From: DASUKL01 sp036278755
GTDB lineage: Bacteria > Chloroflexota > Limnocylindria > Limnocylindrales > CSP1-4
DNA: 61,962 nt
Assembly (NCBI GenBank): GCA_036278755.1
Contig: DASUKL010000017.1
Coordinates: forward strand, 1 to 61,962
Reading direction: 5' to 3'
How positions within the stretch are numbered: position 1 is the stretch's first letter; every line of letters starts with the position of its first letter. The notes under the pieces were generated by a model. The model saw only the letters and a program-made list of their open reading frames with translations, searched no databases and was not told where the DNA came from. Position numbers and translations under genes: made by a program. Shown in pieces: positions 32,601-41,835 of this stretch.

Positions 32601-33113
32601 ATGCCCGAGATGAAGCCATCCAAGCGCCCCGCCGCCCGAGCCACCGGCGCGGCCAAGGGCGCCAAGGCCGCCACGACCTCCAAGTCGTCCAGCGTCTGGA
32701 GCGACGTCGAGAAGGCGGCCATGAAGGAGGGCGCCCGCGAGCGGAAGAAAGCTGCCCGCCTCACGCCCGAGGAGGAGCGGGCCGCCGGCGAGCAGGAGAT
32801 CCAGGCCAAGATCGCCGAGATGCCCGAGCCGGACCACAGCATGGCCCGCCGGCTCCACGCTCTCGTCACGTCAGTGGCGCCATCGCTGATGCCGCGGACG
32901 TTCTACGGCATGCCGGCCTACGCCAAGGACGGCAAGGTCATCTGCTTCTTCCAGCCCAAGACCAAGTTCAAGGTCCGCTACGCGACCTTCGGCTTCCAGC
33001 CTGACGCCCGGATCGACGACGGCACCATGTGGCCGGCCTCCTTCGCCATCCTGGAACTGACCCCGGCCCACGAGGAGCGGCTGGCCGCCCTGGTCAAGAA
33101 GGCCGCGGGCTGA
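32601..33113 (+). CDS. DUF1801 domain protein
   Basis: A 170-residue protein. Residues 1-70 are Lys/Ala/Arg-rich and probably disordered (KRPAARATGAAKGAKAATTSK). The DUF1801 fold follows (VAPSLMPRTFYGMPAYAKDGKVICFFQPKTKFKVRYATFGF). CAGGAG precedes ATG 32601. Its TGA at 33111-33113 is in the same reading frame as the following UvrA-like gene, which has no standard start codon. The basic N-terminus hints at nucleic-acid contact, but no function is established. Confidence 0.8.
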   Translation: MPEMKPSKRPAARATGAAKGAKAATTSKSSSVWSDVEKAAMKEGARERKKAARLTPEEERAAGEQEIQAKIAEMPEPDHSMARRLHALVTSVAPSLMPRTFYGMPAYAKDGKVICFFQPKTKFKVRYATFGFQPDARIDDGTMWPASFAILELTPAHEERLAALVKKAAG

Positions 33114-33128
33114 GCGCTGGAAGCGGAC

Positions 33129-35525
33129 CTGCCCGCGGAGCGAGGGTCGGACCTACCCTCGTCGGAGGCGCCTGAGCCGTCTTCGGCCTGGGGCGCCATC
33201 CGGGTCCGCGGCGCGCGGGCCAACAACCTCAAGGACGTCGGCCTCGACATCCCCAAGCGCCGGCTGTCGGTCTTCACCGGCGTCTCGGGCTCGGGCAAGA
33301 GCTCGCTCGTCTTCGACACCATCGCGGCCGAGTCGCAGCGGCTCATCAACGAGACCTACAGCGCCTTCGTCCAGGGCTTCATGCCCACCCTCGCCCGGCC
33401 CGACGTCGACCTCCTCGAGGGCCTGACCCCGGCCATCATCGTCGACCAGGAGCGCATCGGGGCCAACGCCCGCTCCACGGTCGGCACCGTGACCGACGCC
33501 AATGCCCTCCTCCGCATCCTCTTCAGCCGCCTGGGCGAGCCACGGCTCGGGTCGGCCCAGGCCTTCTCGTTCAACGTGCCCTCGGTCACCGGGCGTGGGT
33601 CGCTGACCGTGCAACGCGGGCCCGGCAAGGGCAAGACCGAGCGCCGGACCTTCACCCTCCAGGGCGGCATGTGCTCCCGCTGCGAAGGCATGGGCAGCAT
33701 CACGGACGTGGACCTCGGCCAGCTGTACGACGAGCGGAAGTCGCTGGCCCAGGGCGCCCTGACCATCCCCGGCTACACGCCCGATGGCTGGAACGTGCGG
33801 TTCTTCGCCGAATCGGGCTTCCTCGACCCCCATAAGCCGATCCGTGAGTACACCGAGCGGGAGGGCCACGACTTCCTCTACAAGGAGCCCACCAAGGTCA
33901 GGATCCGCGGCATCAACATGACCTATGAGGGCCTCGTCCCACGGCTCCAGAAGTCGTTCCTGTCCAAGGACGTCGAGAGCCTCCAGCCCCACATCCGGGC
34001 CTTCGTGGAGCGGGCCGTGACCTTCCAGGCCTGTCCCGAGTGCGGCGGGACTCGGCTCAATGAGGTTGCCCGCTCATCGAAGATCAACGGTCTCAGCATC
34101 GCCGACGCCTGCGCCATGCAGCTCAGCGACCTGGCCGCCTGGCTGCGGGAGCTCGACGCCCCGACCGTCGGTCCGCTCCTGGCCACCATCCAGCAGACGC
34201 TCGACGGGTTCGTCGAGATCGGCCTGGGCTACCTGAGCCTCGACCGCTCGTCGGGCACGCTCTCCGGCGGCGAAGCCCAGCGCACGCGGATGGTCCGCCA
34301 TCTGAGCTCGAGCCTGACCGATGTGACCTACGTCTTCGACGAGCCGACCATCGGCCTCCATGCCCACGATGTCCACCGTATGAACGAGCTCCTGCGCCGC
34401 CTTCGCGACAAGGGCAACACGGTCCTCGTCGTGGAGCACGACCCCGAGGTCATCCGCATCGCCGACCACGTCGTCGATATGGGACCCGGCGCCGGAGCCG
34501 CCGGCGGCACGATCGTCTTCGAAGGTACGGTCGAGGGGCTGGTCGCGGCGGGCACGGCGACCGGCCGCCATCTGGGAGGCCGGCAGGCGCTGAAGACCCA
34601 GCCCCGAACGTCGCGCGGCGCGATCCCCATCCGGGGCGCCCGGCTCCACAACCTCCAGGACGTCTCGGTCGACGTGCCCCTGGGGCTGCTGGTGGCCGTG
34701 ACCGGCGTGGCCGGCTCGGGCAAGACGTCGTTGATCCACGGCTGCCTGCCCCGCACGGACCCGCCCGTGACCGTCGTCGACCAGTCGGCCATCCGCGGCT
34801 CCCGCCGCTCCAACCCGGCCACGTACACGGGCATCCTGGACCCCATCCGCAAGGCCTTCGCCGCGGCCAACGGGGTCAGCGCCTCGCTCTTCAGCGCCAA
34901 CTCGGAGGGCGCCTGCCCGGCCTGTAATGGGTTGGGCACGATCTACACGAGCCTCGGCTTCATGGCCGAGGTGGCCACGCTCTGTGAGGTCTGCGAGGGG
35001 CGTCGCTTCAGCGATGAGGTCCTGGGCTACCGGCTGCGGGACCGCGACATCGTCGAGGTCCTGGCCATGCCCGTCGATGAGGCCCGCACGTTCTTCACCG
35101 AGCGGCCGGTGCGGGTCGTCCTCGATCGCCTGACGGACGTGGGCCTGGGCTACCTGACCCTCGGTCAGGGGCTCGACACGCTCTCCGGCGGTGAGCGGCA
35201 GCGTCTCAAGCTGGCCATCGAGATGGCTGGCGAGGCCCAGGTCTACGTCCTTGACGAGCCGACCATCGGGCTCCACATGCAGGATGTCGAGCATCTCATC
35301 GCCCTGCTCGACCGCCTGGTCGACGGCGGTCGGACCGTGGTCATCATCGAGCACGACCTCGACGTGATCTGCCGCGCCGACTGGGTCATCGACCTGGGTC
35401 CGGGCGGCGGCCATGACGGCGGGCGCATCGTCTTCGAAGGCCCGCCGTCAGAGCTGATCGCCGCACCGGCCTCGCTGACCGGGGAGTACCTCCGCCGCCG
35501 ACTGGAGGCGACGGCGGAGGCCTGA
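33129..35525 (+). CDS. UvrA paralogue (UvrA2-like double ABC ATPase) with apparent CTG start
   Basis: About 798 residues, shorter than canonical UvrA (about 940). ATPase 1: Walker A GVSGSGKSS, signature LSGGEAQRTRM, Walker B TYVFDEPTIGLH. ATPase 2: Walker A GVAGSGKTS, signature LSGGERQRLKL, Walker B VYVLDEPTIGLH. Zinc-type Cys pairs appear as CSRCEGMG, CPECGGTR, CPACNGLG and CEVCEGRR. No ATG, GTG or TTG occurs in frame between the preceding TGA (33111) and Walker A; CTG 33129, five bases after GGAAG, is my choice. UvrA2 proteins act in drug tolerance or auxiliary repair. An ATG at 33381 would delete Walker A and is rejected. Confidence 0.8.
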   Translation: MPAERGSDLPSSEAPEPSSAWGAIRVRGARANNLKDVGLDIPKRRLSVFTGVSGSGKSSLVFDTIAAESQRLINETYSAFVQGFMPTLARPDVDLLEGLTPAIIVDQERIGANARSTVGTVTDANALLRILFSRLGEPRLGSAQAFSFNVPSVTGRGSLTVQRGPGKGKTERRTFTLQGGMCSRCEGMGSITDVDLGQLYDERKSLAQGALTIPGYTPDGWNVRFFAESGFLDPHKPIREYTEREGHDFLYKEPTKVRIRGINMTYEGLVPRLQKSFLSKDVESLQPHIRAFVERAVTFQACPECGGTRLNEVARSSKINGLSIADACAMQLSDLAAWLRELDAPTVGPLLATIQQTLDGFVEIGLGYLSLDRSSGTLSGGEAQRTRMVRHLSSSLTDVTYVFDEPTIGLHAHDVHRMNELLRRLRDKGNTVLVVEHDPEVIRIADHVVDMGPGAGAAGGTIVFEGTVEGLVAAGTATGRHLGGRQALKTQPRTSRGAIPIRGARLHNLQDVSVDVPLGLLVAVTGVAGSGKTSLIHGCLPRTDPPVTVVDQSAIRGSRRSNPATYTGILDPIRKAFAAANGVSASLFSANSEGACPACNGLGTIYTSLGFMAEVATLCEVCEGRRFSDEVLGYRLRDRDIVEVLAMPVDEARTFFTERPVRVVLDRLTDVGLGYLTLGQGLDTLSGGERQRLKLAIEMAGEAQVYVLDEPTIGLHMQDVEHLIALLDRLVDGGRTVVIIEHDLDVICRADWVIDLGPGGGHDGGRIVFEGPPSELIAAPASLTGEYLRRRLEATAEA

Positions 35526-35583
35526 ACGCCGGATACCGAACGCCGGACGCTGGACCGCGAACGGCGACCGGCGAACGCCGGAC
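35525..35583 (+). repeat. Short AACGCCGGA repeat cluster
   Basis: AACGCCGGA occurs three times (35525-35533, 35539-35547, 35574-35582) in the convergent gap after the UvrA-like gene. GGCGAACGCCGGAC (35570-35583) has an inverted near-copy at 37051-37064 on the other side of the oxidoreductase gene. A 6-bp hairpin CCCCGC/GCGGGG (35583-35597) spans the oxidoreductase stop codon and may act as a terminator. Confidence 0.6.
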
Positions 35584-35587
35584 CCCG

Positions 35588-36988
35588 CTAGGCGGGGCGG
35601 ATGTTCTGGTTCAGGTGGAAGAGGTTGTCGGGGTCGTAGTGGGCCTTGATGCGGGTCAATCGATCGTAGTTGTCGCGATAGGTCTGGCGGACCCGGTCCT
35701 GGCCTTCGTCGCCGAAGAAGTTCACGTAGCCGCCGCCCATGCCGTAGGGGTGGACGGCCTCCCAGTACGTCTTGGTCCATGCTCGGAGGGCCGGCAGGTC
35801 GCTGCGCTCCCGGCCCACGCCCACGATCGTCATGGCCCAGCGCGCGTCGCGGTAGCTGAAGGCCGTGTCCGGGGTGCCCACCCGGTGAGCGGCCCCGTCG
35901 ATGGGGTAGAAGTGGACCGTCGAGGGCACGCTCGGGAGGTCCGGGGCGAACCGCAGGTGCTGTTCGATGGCCGCGTCGGGGATGTCGTCCAGCATGTCGC
36001 TGCGCCAGGACATGTACTGGCCGGCCGGGTAGAGGCCGTCGAAGGCCGTCTGGACGGCGGGGAAGGGAGCCGGCCCGATGCCGTCGAGGGCGGGCGGGCC
36101 GAACGAGCGGACCGGGGCCAGGACGGCCTCGGCCTTCTCCTGGGGGCCTGAGTAGCACCACACGATCCCGCACATCTTCCGCAGGTGGAGTGCCTCGGGG
36201 AAGGGTGGCACGGGCGGCACCACGAGGAAGGCGAAGAAGCCGCTCAGATCGTCCGGCGCCTGGGCCATGAACTCGCGGTACCAGCGCAGGACCTCGGGTG
36301 CCTTGTCCAGCTCGTAGAGGGTGGGTCCGAACATCACCGTCGACACGGGGTGGAGGCGGAAGAGGAACGAGGTCACGACCCCGAAGTTGCCGCCGCCGCC
36401 ACGGAGGGCCCAGAAGAGGTCGGCGTTCTCCTCGGCGCTGGCCCTGACGAGCTCGCCGCTGGCCAGGACGATGTCGGCCTCGAGGAGGTTGTCGATCGTC
36501 AGGCCGAAGTGGCGGGTGAGGTGGCCGACCCCTGCGCCCAGGGTCAGCCCGGCCACGCCCGTGGTCGAGATGACACCGGCCGCGAGGGCCAGGCCGAAGG
36601 CGTGGGTAGCGTGGTCGACGTCGCTCAGCCGGGCCCCACCCTCGACGCGGGCGGTCTTGGCCGCGGGATCCACCCGGACGCCCCGCATGGCGCCGAGGTC
36701 GATGACCAGGCCGTCGTCGACGGTCCCGAACCCGGCCCCATGGTGGCCGCCGCCGCGGACGGCGATGGTCAGGCCCTGCTCGCGCCCGAAGCGGACCGCG
36801 GCCATGACGTCGGCCGTGTCGGTCGCCTGGGCGATGAGGGCCGGGTGGCGATCGGTCGCCGCGTTGTGGACTTGGCGGGCCGCCTCGTAGGCGGCATCGC
36901 CAGGCTGGATGAGGTCGCCTCGGAACTGCGGGCGGAGGCTCGCGAGGGCCGACTCATGGATCCCGGGCCCGGCGGATACCGTGCTCAT
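35588..36988 (-). CDS. FAD-linked oxidase (BBE-type, PCMH FAD-binding domain)
   Basis: A 466-residue flavoprotein of the berberine-bridge-enzyme-like group. The PCMH domain shows ALIAQATDTADVMAAVRFGREQGLTIAVRGGGHHGAGFGTVDDGLVIDL, where the His of GGGHH is the usual FAD-8-alpha attachment site. The companion Cys of bicovalent members is not seen; GVGHLTRHFGLTIDNLLEADIVLASGE occupies that region. The C-terminal BBE motif is VNFFGDEGQDRVRQTYRDNYDRLTRIKAHYDPDNLFHLNQNI. AAAGGAG precedes ATG 36988. It is downstream of the large regulator on the same strand and probably oxidises a secondary-metabolite-like alcohol or sugar. The substrate is unknown. Confidence 0.9.
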   Translation of the reverse strand: MSTVSAGPGIHESALASLRPQFRGDLIQPGDAAYEAARQVHNAATDRHPALIAQATDTADVMAAVRFGREQGLTIAVRGGGHHGAGFGTVDDGLVIDLGAMRGVRVDPAAKTARVEGGARLSDVDHATHAFGLALAAGVISTTGVAGLTLGAGVGHLTRHFGLTIDNLLEADIVLASGELVRASAEENADLFWALRGGGGNFGVVTSFLFRLHPVSTVMFGPTLYELDKAPEVLRWYREFMAQAPDDLSGFFAFLVVPPVPPFPEALHLRKMCGIVWCYSGPQEKAEAVLAPVRSFGPPALDGIGPAPFPAVQTAFDGLYPAGQYMSWRSDMLDDIPDAAIEQHLRFAPDLPSVPSTVHFYPIDGAAHRVGTPDTAFSYRDARWAMTIVGVGRERSDLPALRAWTKTYWEAVHPYGMGGGYVNFFGDEGQDRVRQTYRDNYDRLTRIKAHYDPDNLFHLNQNIRPA

Positions 36989-37033
36989 GACCGCTCCTTT
37001 CAGCGTGACGGCGGGCCGATCCTCGCGACTCGG

Positions 37034-37064
37034 GCGTTCGGGAAGCGTTCGGCCGGCGTTCGCC
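37034..37064 (+). repeat. GCGTTCG repeat cluster, inverted relative to 35525-35583
   Basis: GCGTTCG occurs three times within 31 bases. GGCCGGCGTTCGCC at 37051-37064 is the reverse complement of the copy at 35570-35583 with one mismatch in 14. The two clusters bracket the FAD oxidase gene in opposite orientation, lying before and after it in the intergenic DNA. Confidence 0.55.
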
Positions 37065-37076
37065 TTGCGTCCGGCC

Positions 37077-40000
37077 TCAGCTCGGTCGGACGGTCGTCGA
37101 ACCCCGTTCGGCGCCGGAGGTTCGGGCGCGGCGGGCGCGCAGGCTGGCCCGGGCTCGGCCGGCGAGCATGGTGCTGCCCTGCTCGCGGGCCACGGCCAGC
37201 GCCGCCCGGAGATGCCCTTCCCCGTCCGGGCCGCGACGCAGCTCACCGGCCAGGCGATGGATCTCCGGCAACCACCAGCGATCGTCGTTGTCGTGGGCCG
37301 TGGCCAGGGCCGCGTCGATCACGGCCGCGGCGGCCTCCGGGCGGCCGGCAGCGAGGTGCGCTTCGGCCAGGATGGTGAGCCAGTAGGGCCGCCGGGCCTC
37401 GGCCCGTTCGGCCTGCAGATGGGCGAGGGCCCGCTCGATGCGCTCCACGCTGTCAGCCCTCAGGGATCGATCCGCCCAGGCGACCATCATCTCCGCCCAC
37501 TCCCCGTAGTAGGCGAACGCGTAGCGGCTGCACAGCTCCATCGCGATCTCGGCGTGGTGCCGCAGCCCGTCGACATCGCCCCGGAACTGGTGAAGGACGG
37601 CGGCATAGGCATGGGCCATGGCCCGCAGGTGCGGATCGTCGGAGGCATCGGCGCGCTCCACGCCGCCGTTCGCCCGGTCCAGAGCCTCGGCCTCGCGGCC
37701 CACCAGCCACAGGGGGTGGGACTCGCTGGCCATGGCGAACGTCGCCGCGTCGAAGCCGTAGAGGAAGCGCCGTGAACGGTCCGGGTCGTGGGTCGCCAGG
37801 GCCCGTTCGAAGGCCGCGATCGCGTCCTCGACGCGGCCCACGGTCATGAGCGGCCAGCCGGCCGACATGGCCACGCTGGCGGCGTGCTCGGGCGCCCGAT
37901 CGAGGAGCGCAGTGGCAGCGTCGACGAGCTCGAGTGAGCGGGCGAAGTCCCCGGCCACGAACGCCGCGGCGCTGCGGGCGCTGAGCGCGCCCACCTCGTC
38001 GGACGTGTCGCCTAGGGCCCGGGCCAGCGCGCCGGTCCGGGCGAAGGTCGCATCGAGTTCCACAGAGGCGAAGCCGAAAGCCGCGTTGAGCGGCTCGGCG
38101 AGGTCCAGCAGGAGGCGCAGCTCGCGCCGATCGCGCTCCTGGGTCGGCGGCAGGCCGCGGAGGAGGGCCAGGGCCTTGTCCAGGCGGCGGATGGCCTCGC
38201 GGTAGGCGCCCAGCCGCGAGGCAGCGGCCGCGGCGCGCTGCTCGTAGCGGATGGCCTCGTCAGTCTGGCCGGCGGCCTCGTACTGGCCGGCCAGGTGGGC
38301 CGCCACGGCGTCCAGATCCGCGGCGTGGATCAGTTCCAGGGCCTGGCCGATGCGACGGTGGAGGAGCCGCCGCCGGATGGGGCTGATGGCGCCGTAGGCG
38401 ACCTCGCGGATGCGGTCGTGGCGGATGTCGTAGGCGCTCAGCTCATCCTCGCGGATGAGGCCGCGCTGCCAGAGCTCGTCCAGGGCCTGGACCAGCTCGG
38501 GCTCCTCGAGGTCGCTGGCCCGGGCCAGGAGGTCCAAGCTGAAGTCGCGGCCCACCGCCGCGGCGACCTCGATGAGGTGCCGGGCGGCCGGTGAGAGCTG
38601 GTCCAGCCGAGCGGCGATGAAGGCCTGCATCGCGGCCGGAAGGGCGGCCTGGTCGGAGGCCTGCTCTGAGGCCTGGTCGGAGGTCTGGACCGGCGCCTCG
38701 CGATCGAGACCGGCCCGGGCGACCTCCACGATGAACAGCGGATGGCCTTCGGTCTCGCGATGGAGGCGGTCGCCGGCGGCGTGATCGAGCTGCCGGCCCG
38801 TGATCGCGGCGGCCAACCGGACGGTCTCCTCCGCCTCCAGGTTGGTCAGGTCCATCTCGGTCAGGCGCTCGGTGCGCCGGAGGCCGGCGATCAGCCCGAC
38901 CAGGGGCGCATTTGCCCGCCGCTCCGTGCTTCGGGCACCAAGGACGAGGAGGGCAGGGGCCGGCGGCTCGGCGCGGGCCAGGTAGTGGAGCCACTCCAAG
39001 GTGTCCTGGTCGGCCCACTGCGCGTCGTCGAGGGCCAGGAGGACCGGTCCCCGGCAGGCGCGGACGGCCTGGACGAGGGCGTCGAAGAGCCGCCGACGCT
39101 GCCAGTGCTCGACGCTGGAGGCTGGGCCCAGCTCGGGCGCCAGGCGAGCGATCTCGGCTCGCCAGACCGGATCCAGGCCGCCGATGACCGTCCGCAGCTG
39201 GGGCGCTCGCAGCCAGTCGACCACCGGGCCGTAGGCCAGGTCGCCCTCGGCCTCGTAGGAGCGGGCGTAGGCTGCCGTGGCTTCCTGCGTCCCGGCCCAG
39301 CGGACCTGCTCCTCGATGAGGCGCGTCTTGCCGATGCCGGGCGGCCCGGCCACGACCAGCAGCCGCGGGCCTGAGGTCCTGACCTCTCGCCAGGCCGCCG
39401 TGAACGTCGACCATTCGGCCTGCCGTCCGATCAAGGGCGTCGGAGGAGGCCCGACCGCTGGGGCGGGTGCGGGTGCGGGAGCGGGCGTCGGGTCGGCGTT
39501 CGGCGCCGGGCTCGGGCTCGGGTTCGGGCTCGGGTTCGGGCTCGGGCTCGGAGCGGAGCTCGTCGACGGGAACGGCGTCGGCTCGGCCGTCAGGAGTCGC
39601 TGGTGGGCCGCCTGGAGGTCGGCGCCCGGCTCGACATCGAGCTCGCGGCGGAGCATCGCCGCGCAGGCATGGTAGGCCTGGAGTCCGGCCGCCCGGTCAC
39701 CCGTGGCGGCGGCGATGCGCATGAGGCCCAGATACGCCCGCTCCTGGAGCGGATCGGCCTGCAGGAGACGGCGCAGCCCACGGCGGGCGGCCTCGAAGTC
39801 GCGCCGCGCCTCCAGGGTGGCGATGTGCGCCTCGAGGGCCTCGAGGAAGTCGGCCCGCAGCCGCTCGCGATGCGGCCCGATCCAGTCGTCGTAACAGGAG
39901 GGGAGGAGGTCGCCCGTGTAGGCCTGGACGGCCGTGGCGACAGCCTCGGGGTCGCCGGCTCGCCAGCGCTCGACCGCACCTTCGAAGGCGGTGGCATCGA

Positions 40001-40346
40001 CGGTCGCCTGGGGGCCGGCGCGCCAGCCGATGCGCCGATGCTCGACGGCCAGGAGATCGACCGTATCGGGGAGGGCGCGGCGCAGGGCGTGCAGTTCGCG
40101 GCGGAGGTTCGTGAGGGCCTGAGCGTCGCCGGACTCGGGCCACAGGGCGTAGGCGATCTCGCTCCGGGTCAGCGGCGCGGCCTGGTGGAGGGCAAGATAC
40201 GCGACCAGCGACTCGAGCCTGGGCGTGGCCACGGCCTCGACCCGCCGGCCGTCGACGCGCAACTCGAACGACCCGAGGAGTCGGAGTTCGACCCTCGTCC
40301 CGGCCGCCCGGTCTTCCCCCTGTGCCCCTACCGCCACCTCGACCAT
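37077..40346 (-). CDS. Large BTAD (AfsR/SARP-like) regulator with AAA ATPase and TPR region
   Basis: A 1089-residue signal-transducing regulator. Residues about 15-110 form an OmpR-like winged helix (VELRLLGSFELRVDGRRVEAVATPRLESLVAYLALH), and about 110-255 a bacterial transcriptional activator domain ending AAMLRRELDVEPGADLQAAHQRLL. A Pro/Ser/Ala-rich linker of about 40 residues follows, then an ATPase with Walker A GPPGIGKTR and Walker B VLLALDDAQWAD, and a long helical TPR-like C-terminus. GGAGGAG precedes ATG 40346. Such proteins activate neighbouring secondary-metabolite or catabolic genes on sensing a signal; the FAD oxidase downstream is the obvious candidate target. Confidence 0.9.
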   Translation of the reverse strand: MVEVAVGAQGEDRAAGTRVELRLLGSFELRVDGRRVEAVATPRLESLVAYLALHQAAPLTRSEIAYALWPESGDAQALTNLRRELHALRRALPDTVDLLAVEHRRIGWRAGPQATVDATAFEGAVERWRAGDPEAVATAVQAYTGDLLPSCYDDWIGPHRERLRADFLEALEAHIATLEARRDFEAARRGLRRLLQADPLQERAYLGLMRIAAATGDRAAGLQAYHACAAMLRRELDVEPGADLQAAHQRLLTAEPTPFPSTSSAPSPSPNPSPNPSPSPAPNADPTPAPAPAPAPAVGPPPTPLIGRQAEWSTFTAAWREVRTSGPRLLVVAGPPGIGKTRLIEEQVRWAGTQEATAAYARSYEAEGDLAYGPVVDWLRAPQLRTVIGGLDPVWRAEIARLAPELGPASSVEHWQRRRLFDALVQAVRACRGPVLLALDDAQWADQDTLEWLHYLARAEPPAPALLVLGARSTERRANAPLVGLIAGLRRTERLTEMDLTNLEAEETVRLAAAITGRQLDHAAGDRLHRETEGHPLFIVEVARAGLDREAPVQTSDQASEQASDQAALPAAMQAFIAARLDQLSPAARHLIEVAAAVGRDFSLDLLARASDLEEPELVQALDELWQRGLIREDELSAYDIRHDRIREVAYGAISPIRRRLLHRRIGQALELIHAADLDAVAAHLAGQYEAAGQTDEAIRYEQRAAAAASRLGAYREAIRRLDKALALLRGLPPTQERDRRELRLLLDLAEPLNAAFGFASVELDATFARTGALARALGDTSDEVGALSARSAAAFVAGDFARSLELVDAATALLDRAPEHAASVAMSAGWPLMTVGRVEDAIAAFERALATHDPDRSRRFLYGFDAATFAMASESHPLWLVGREAEALDRANGGVERADASDDPHLRAMAHAYAAVLHQFRGDVDGLRHHAEIAMELCSRYAFAYYGEWAEMMVAWADRSLRADSVERIERALAHLQAERAEARRPYWLTILAEAHLAAGRPEAAAAVIDAALATAHDNDDRWWLPEIHRLAGELRRGPDGEGHLRAALAVAREQGSTMLAGRARASLRARRARTSGAERGSTTVRPS
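39455..39560 (-). repeat. Hexamer-type tandem repeat encoding the Pro-rich linker
   Basis: Runs of GGGCTCGGGTTC-like 12-mers and GGTGCGG-type hexamers on the plus strand encode PSPSPNPSPNPSPSP and PAPAPAPAPA in the regulator's linker. It is in-frame coding repeat DNA, prone to length change, and not a CRISPR or REP array. Confidence 0.8.
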
Positions 40347-40486
40347 GTGCCCCGCTCCTCCGCGGGCCCAGGATACCTGCGGGCACAAGGGCTGGATCGA
40401 GACTGCCAAGGGCTGCTGGGTCTTGCTTGGCTCCGGAGACCCGGTGGCCGACTGCCGCCTACCTCGATCGTCCGCCTGGCGTGTTG

Positions 40487-41827
40487 CTACGGATCGACCA
40501 CCTGATCGACGCGGACGAGCGTCTCGCACAAGACTTCGACCCCCTTCGCGATGTCGGCCGAGCTGGTCCACTCCTGTGGCACGTGGCTGAGGCCCTCGCG
40601 GCTGGGCACGAAGAGGATGGCCGTGGGCACCAGGGTGTTGACGATCTGCGAGTCGTGGCTGGCGCCACTGGACAGCACGCGATACGGCACCTCGAGGTTC
40701 CGACAGGCTTCCACGGCCAGGCCGCGGAGCCAGGTGGGCAGGACGCTGGGTGCCGTGTCTGCCAGCGGATCGACGCGCATGGTCACCAGCCGCTTCTCGC
40801 TGACGGCTTGCGTGACGCGTAACAAGGCAAGGGCCGTCTCGCGCTGCCGCTCGTGGTCGATGTCCCGGACGTCGACCGAGAAGCGGACTCGGCCGGGGAT
40901 CGTCGTGATGCTGTTTGGCTCGACCTCCAGATACCCGACCGTGACACGCGTGCCGTGGTGTCTGGGGTCACGGACGAGGTTCTCGATGGCGACGATGGCC
41001 TCGGCCGCGGCGGCCAGAGCATCGGCCCTCTCATGCATCGGCGTGGCCCCCGAGTGATCCGCCCGGCCCTGCAGGTCGATCAGCAGACGGGTGCTGCCCG
41101 AGACCATGTCCACGACACCGATGGGGATGCCCTCGCGATAGAGGGTCGAACCCTGTTCGATGTGCAGCTCGAGGAAGGCCGACCACTCCTCTTGCCGCCA
41201 ACGGGCCGCGGGGATGGCGGCAGGGTCCAGGCCGATGCCGAGGAAGGCCTCACGCAGGGTCGTGCCCTTGCCGTCATGGATGCGATCGAGATCACGGGGC
41301 CCAAGCAAACCTACGGCCGCCTTGCTGCCGATGCATGGCTCGCCGAACCGGGCGCCTTCTTCCCCTGCGAAGGCGATGACACGGAGACCGTGGCGCAGAC
41401 TGACCTTGCGAGCGATGAGCAGGCGCGCCAGCTCGACGGCTCCCACGACCCCGACGATGCCATCGAACCGGCCGCCGTTCGGCACGCTATCGAGGTGGGA
41501 TCCGACACCGATCCAGCCGCTGGATCGCGCCGACCCTGGGAGCTCAGCGATCAAGTTGCCCACCGCGTCGGCGCGAACCGTCAGTCCGATCTCGCCCAGC
41601 CAGTCACCGACCAGCGCATGAGCGCGGCGTTCGTCCTCGGTGAAGGCGAGCCGCGACACGGAGCCGTCGTTCCCCCCGCCGATGCGCCCGAGTTGACTGA
41701 TCATGCGACTGATCCGAGCAGCATCGGCCTCGACCGGCGTCGCCTCTTCCTGCTGCGGCCGCTCTTCCAGCACGGAGGTCGCCACGTCCTGGCCGCCGGC
41801 ATCGGTCTCGAACTGCCTCTTCGCCAT
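40487..41827 (-). CDS. M20 family Zn-dependent carbamoylase/amidohydrolase
   Basis: A 446-residue enzyme of the hydantoinase/carbamoylase branch of M20 (N-carbamoyl-L-amino acid hydrolase, beta-ureidopropionase, allantoate amidohydrolase). Metal-site motifs are GVGSHLDSVPNGGRFDG, AGEEGARFG, LELHIEQG and the dimer-contact RADHSGATPM, with SGASHDSQIV near the end. It is the last gene of the pyrimidine-type run. With dihydroorotase upstream, hydrolysis of N-carbamoyl-aspartate to aspartate, CO2 and ammonia (ureidosuccinase) is the most coherent role; the exact carbamoyl substrate is unproved. Confidence 0.88.
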   Translation of the reverse strand: MAKRQFETDAGGQDVATSVLEERPQQEEATPVEADAARISRMISQLGRIGGGNDGSVSRLAFTEDERRAHALVGDWLGEIGLTVRADAVGNLIAELPGSARSSGWIGVGSHLDSVPNGGRFDGIVGVVGAVELARLLIARKVSLRHGLRVIAFAGEEGARFGEPCIGSKAAVGLLGPRDLDRIHDGKGTTLREAFLGIGLDPAAIPAARWRQEEWSAFLELHIEQGSTLYREGIPIGVVDMVSGSTRLLIDLQGRADHSGATPMHERADALAAAAEAIVAIENLVRDPRHHGTRVTVGYLEVEPNSITTIPGRVRFSVDVRDIDHERQRETALALLRVTQAVSEKRLVTMRVDPLADTAPSVLPTWLRGLAVEACRNLEVPYRVLSSGASHDSQIVNTLVPTAILFVPSREGLSHVPQEWTSSADIAKGVEVLCETLVRVDQVVDP

Positions 41828-41835
41828 GGGCTGGC

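Noticed and set aside
33111..33113. TGA between DUF1801 and the UvrA-like gene read as selenocysteine
   Set aside because: I see no SECIS-like hairpin directly after it, and neither family has a selenocysteine at this place; a CTG start or a base error is simpler.
39455..39560. Regular short repeats resembling a repeat array
   Set aside because: They are in frame within the large regulator and encode a Pro/Ser/Ala linker; there are no spacers, so it is not CRISPR.
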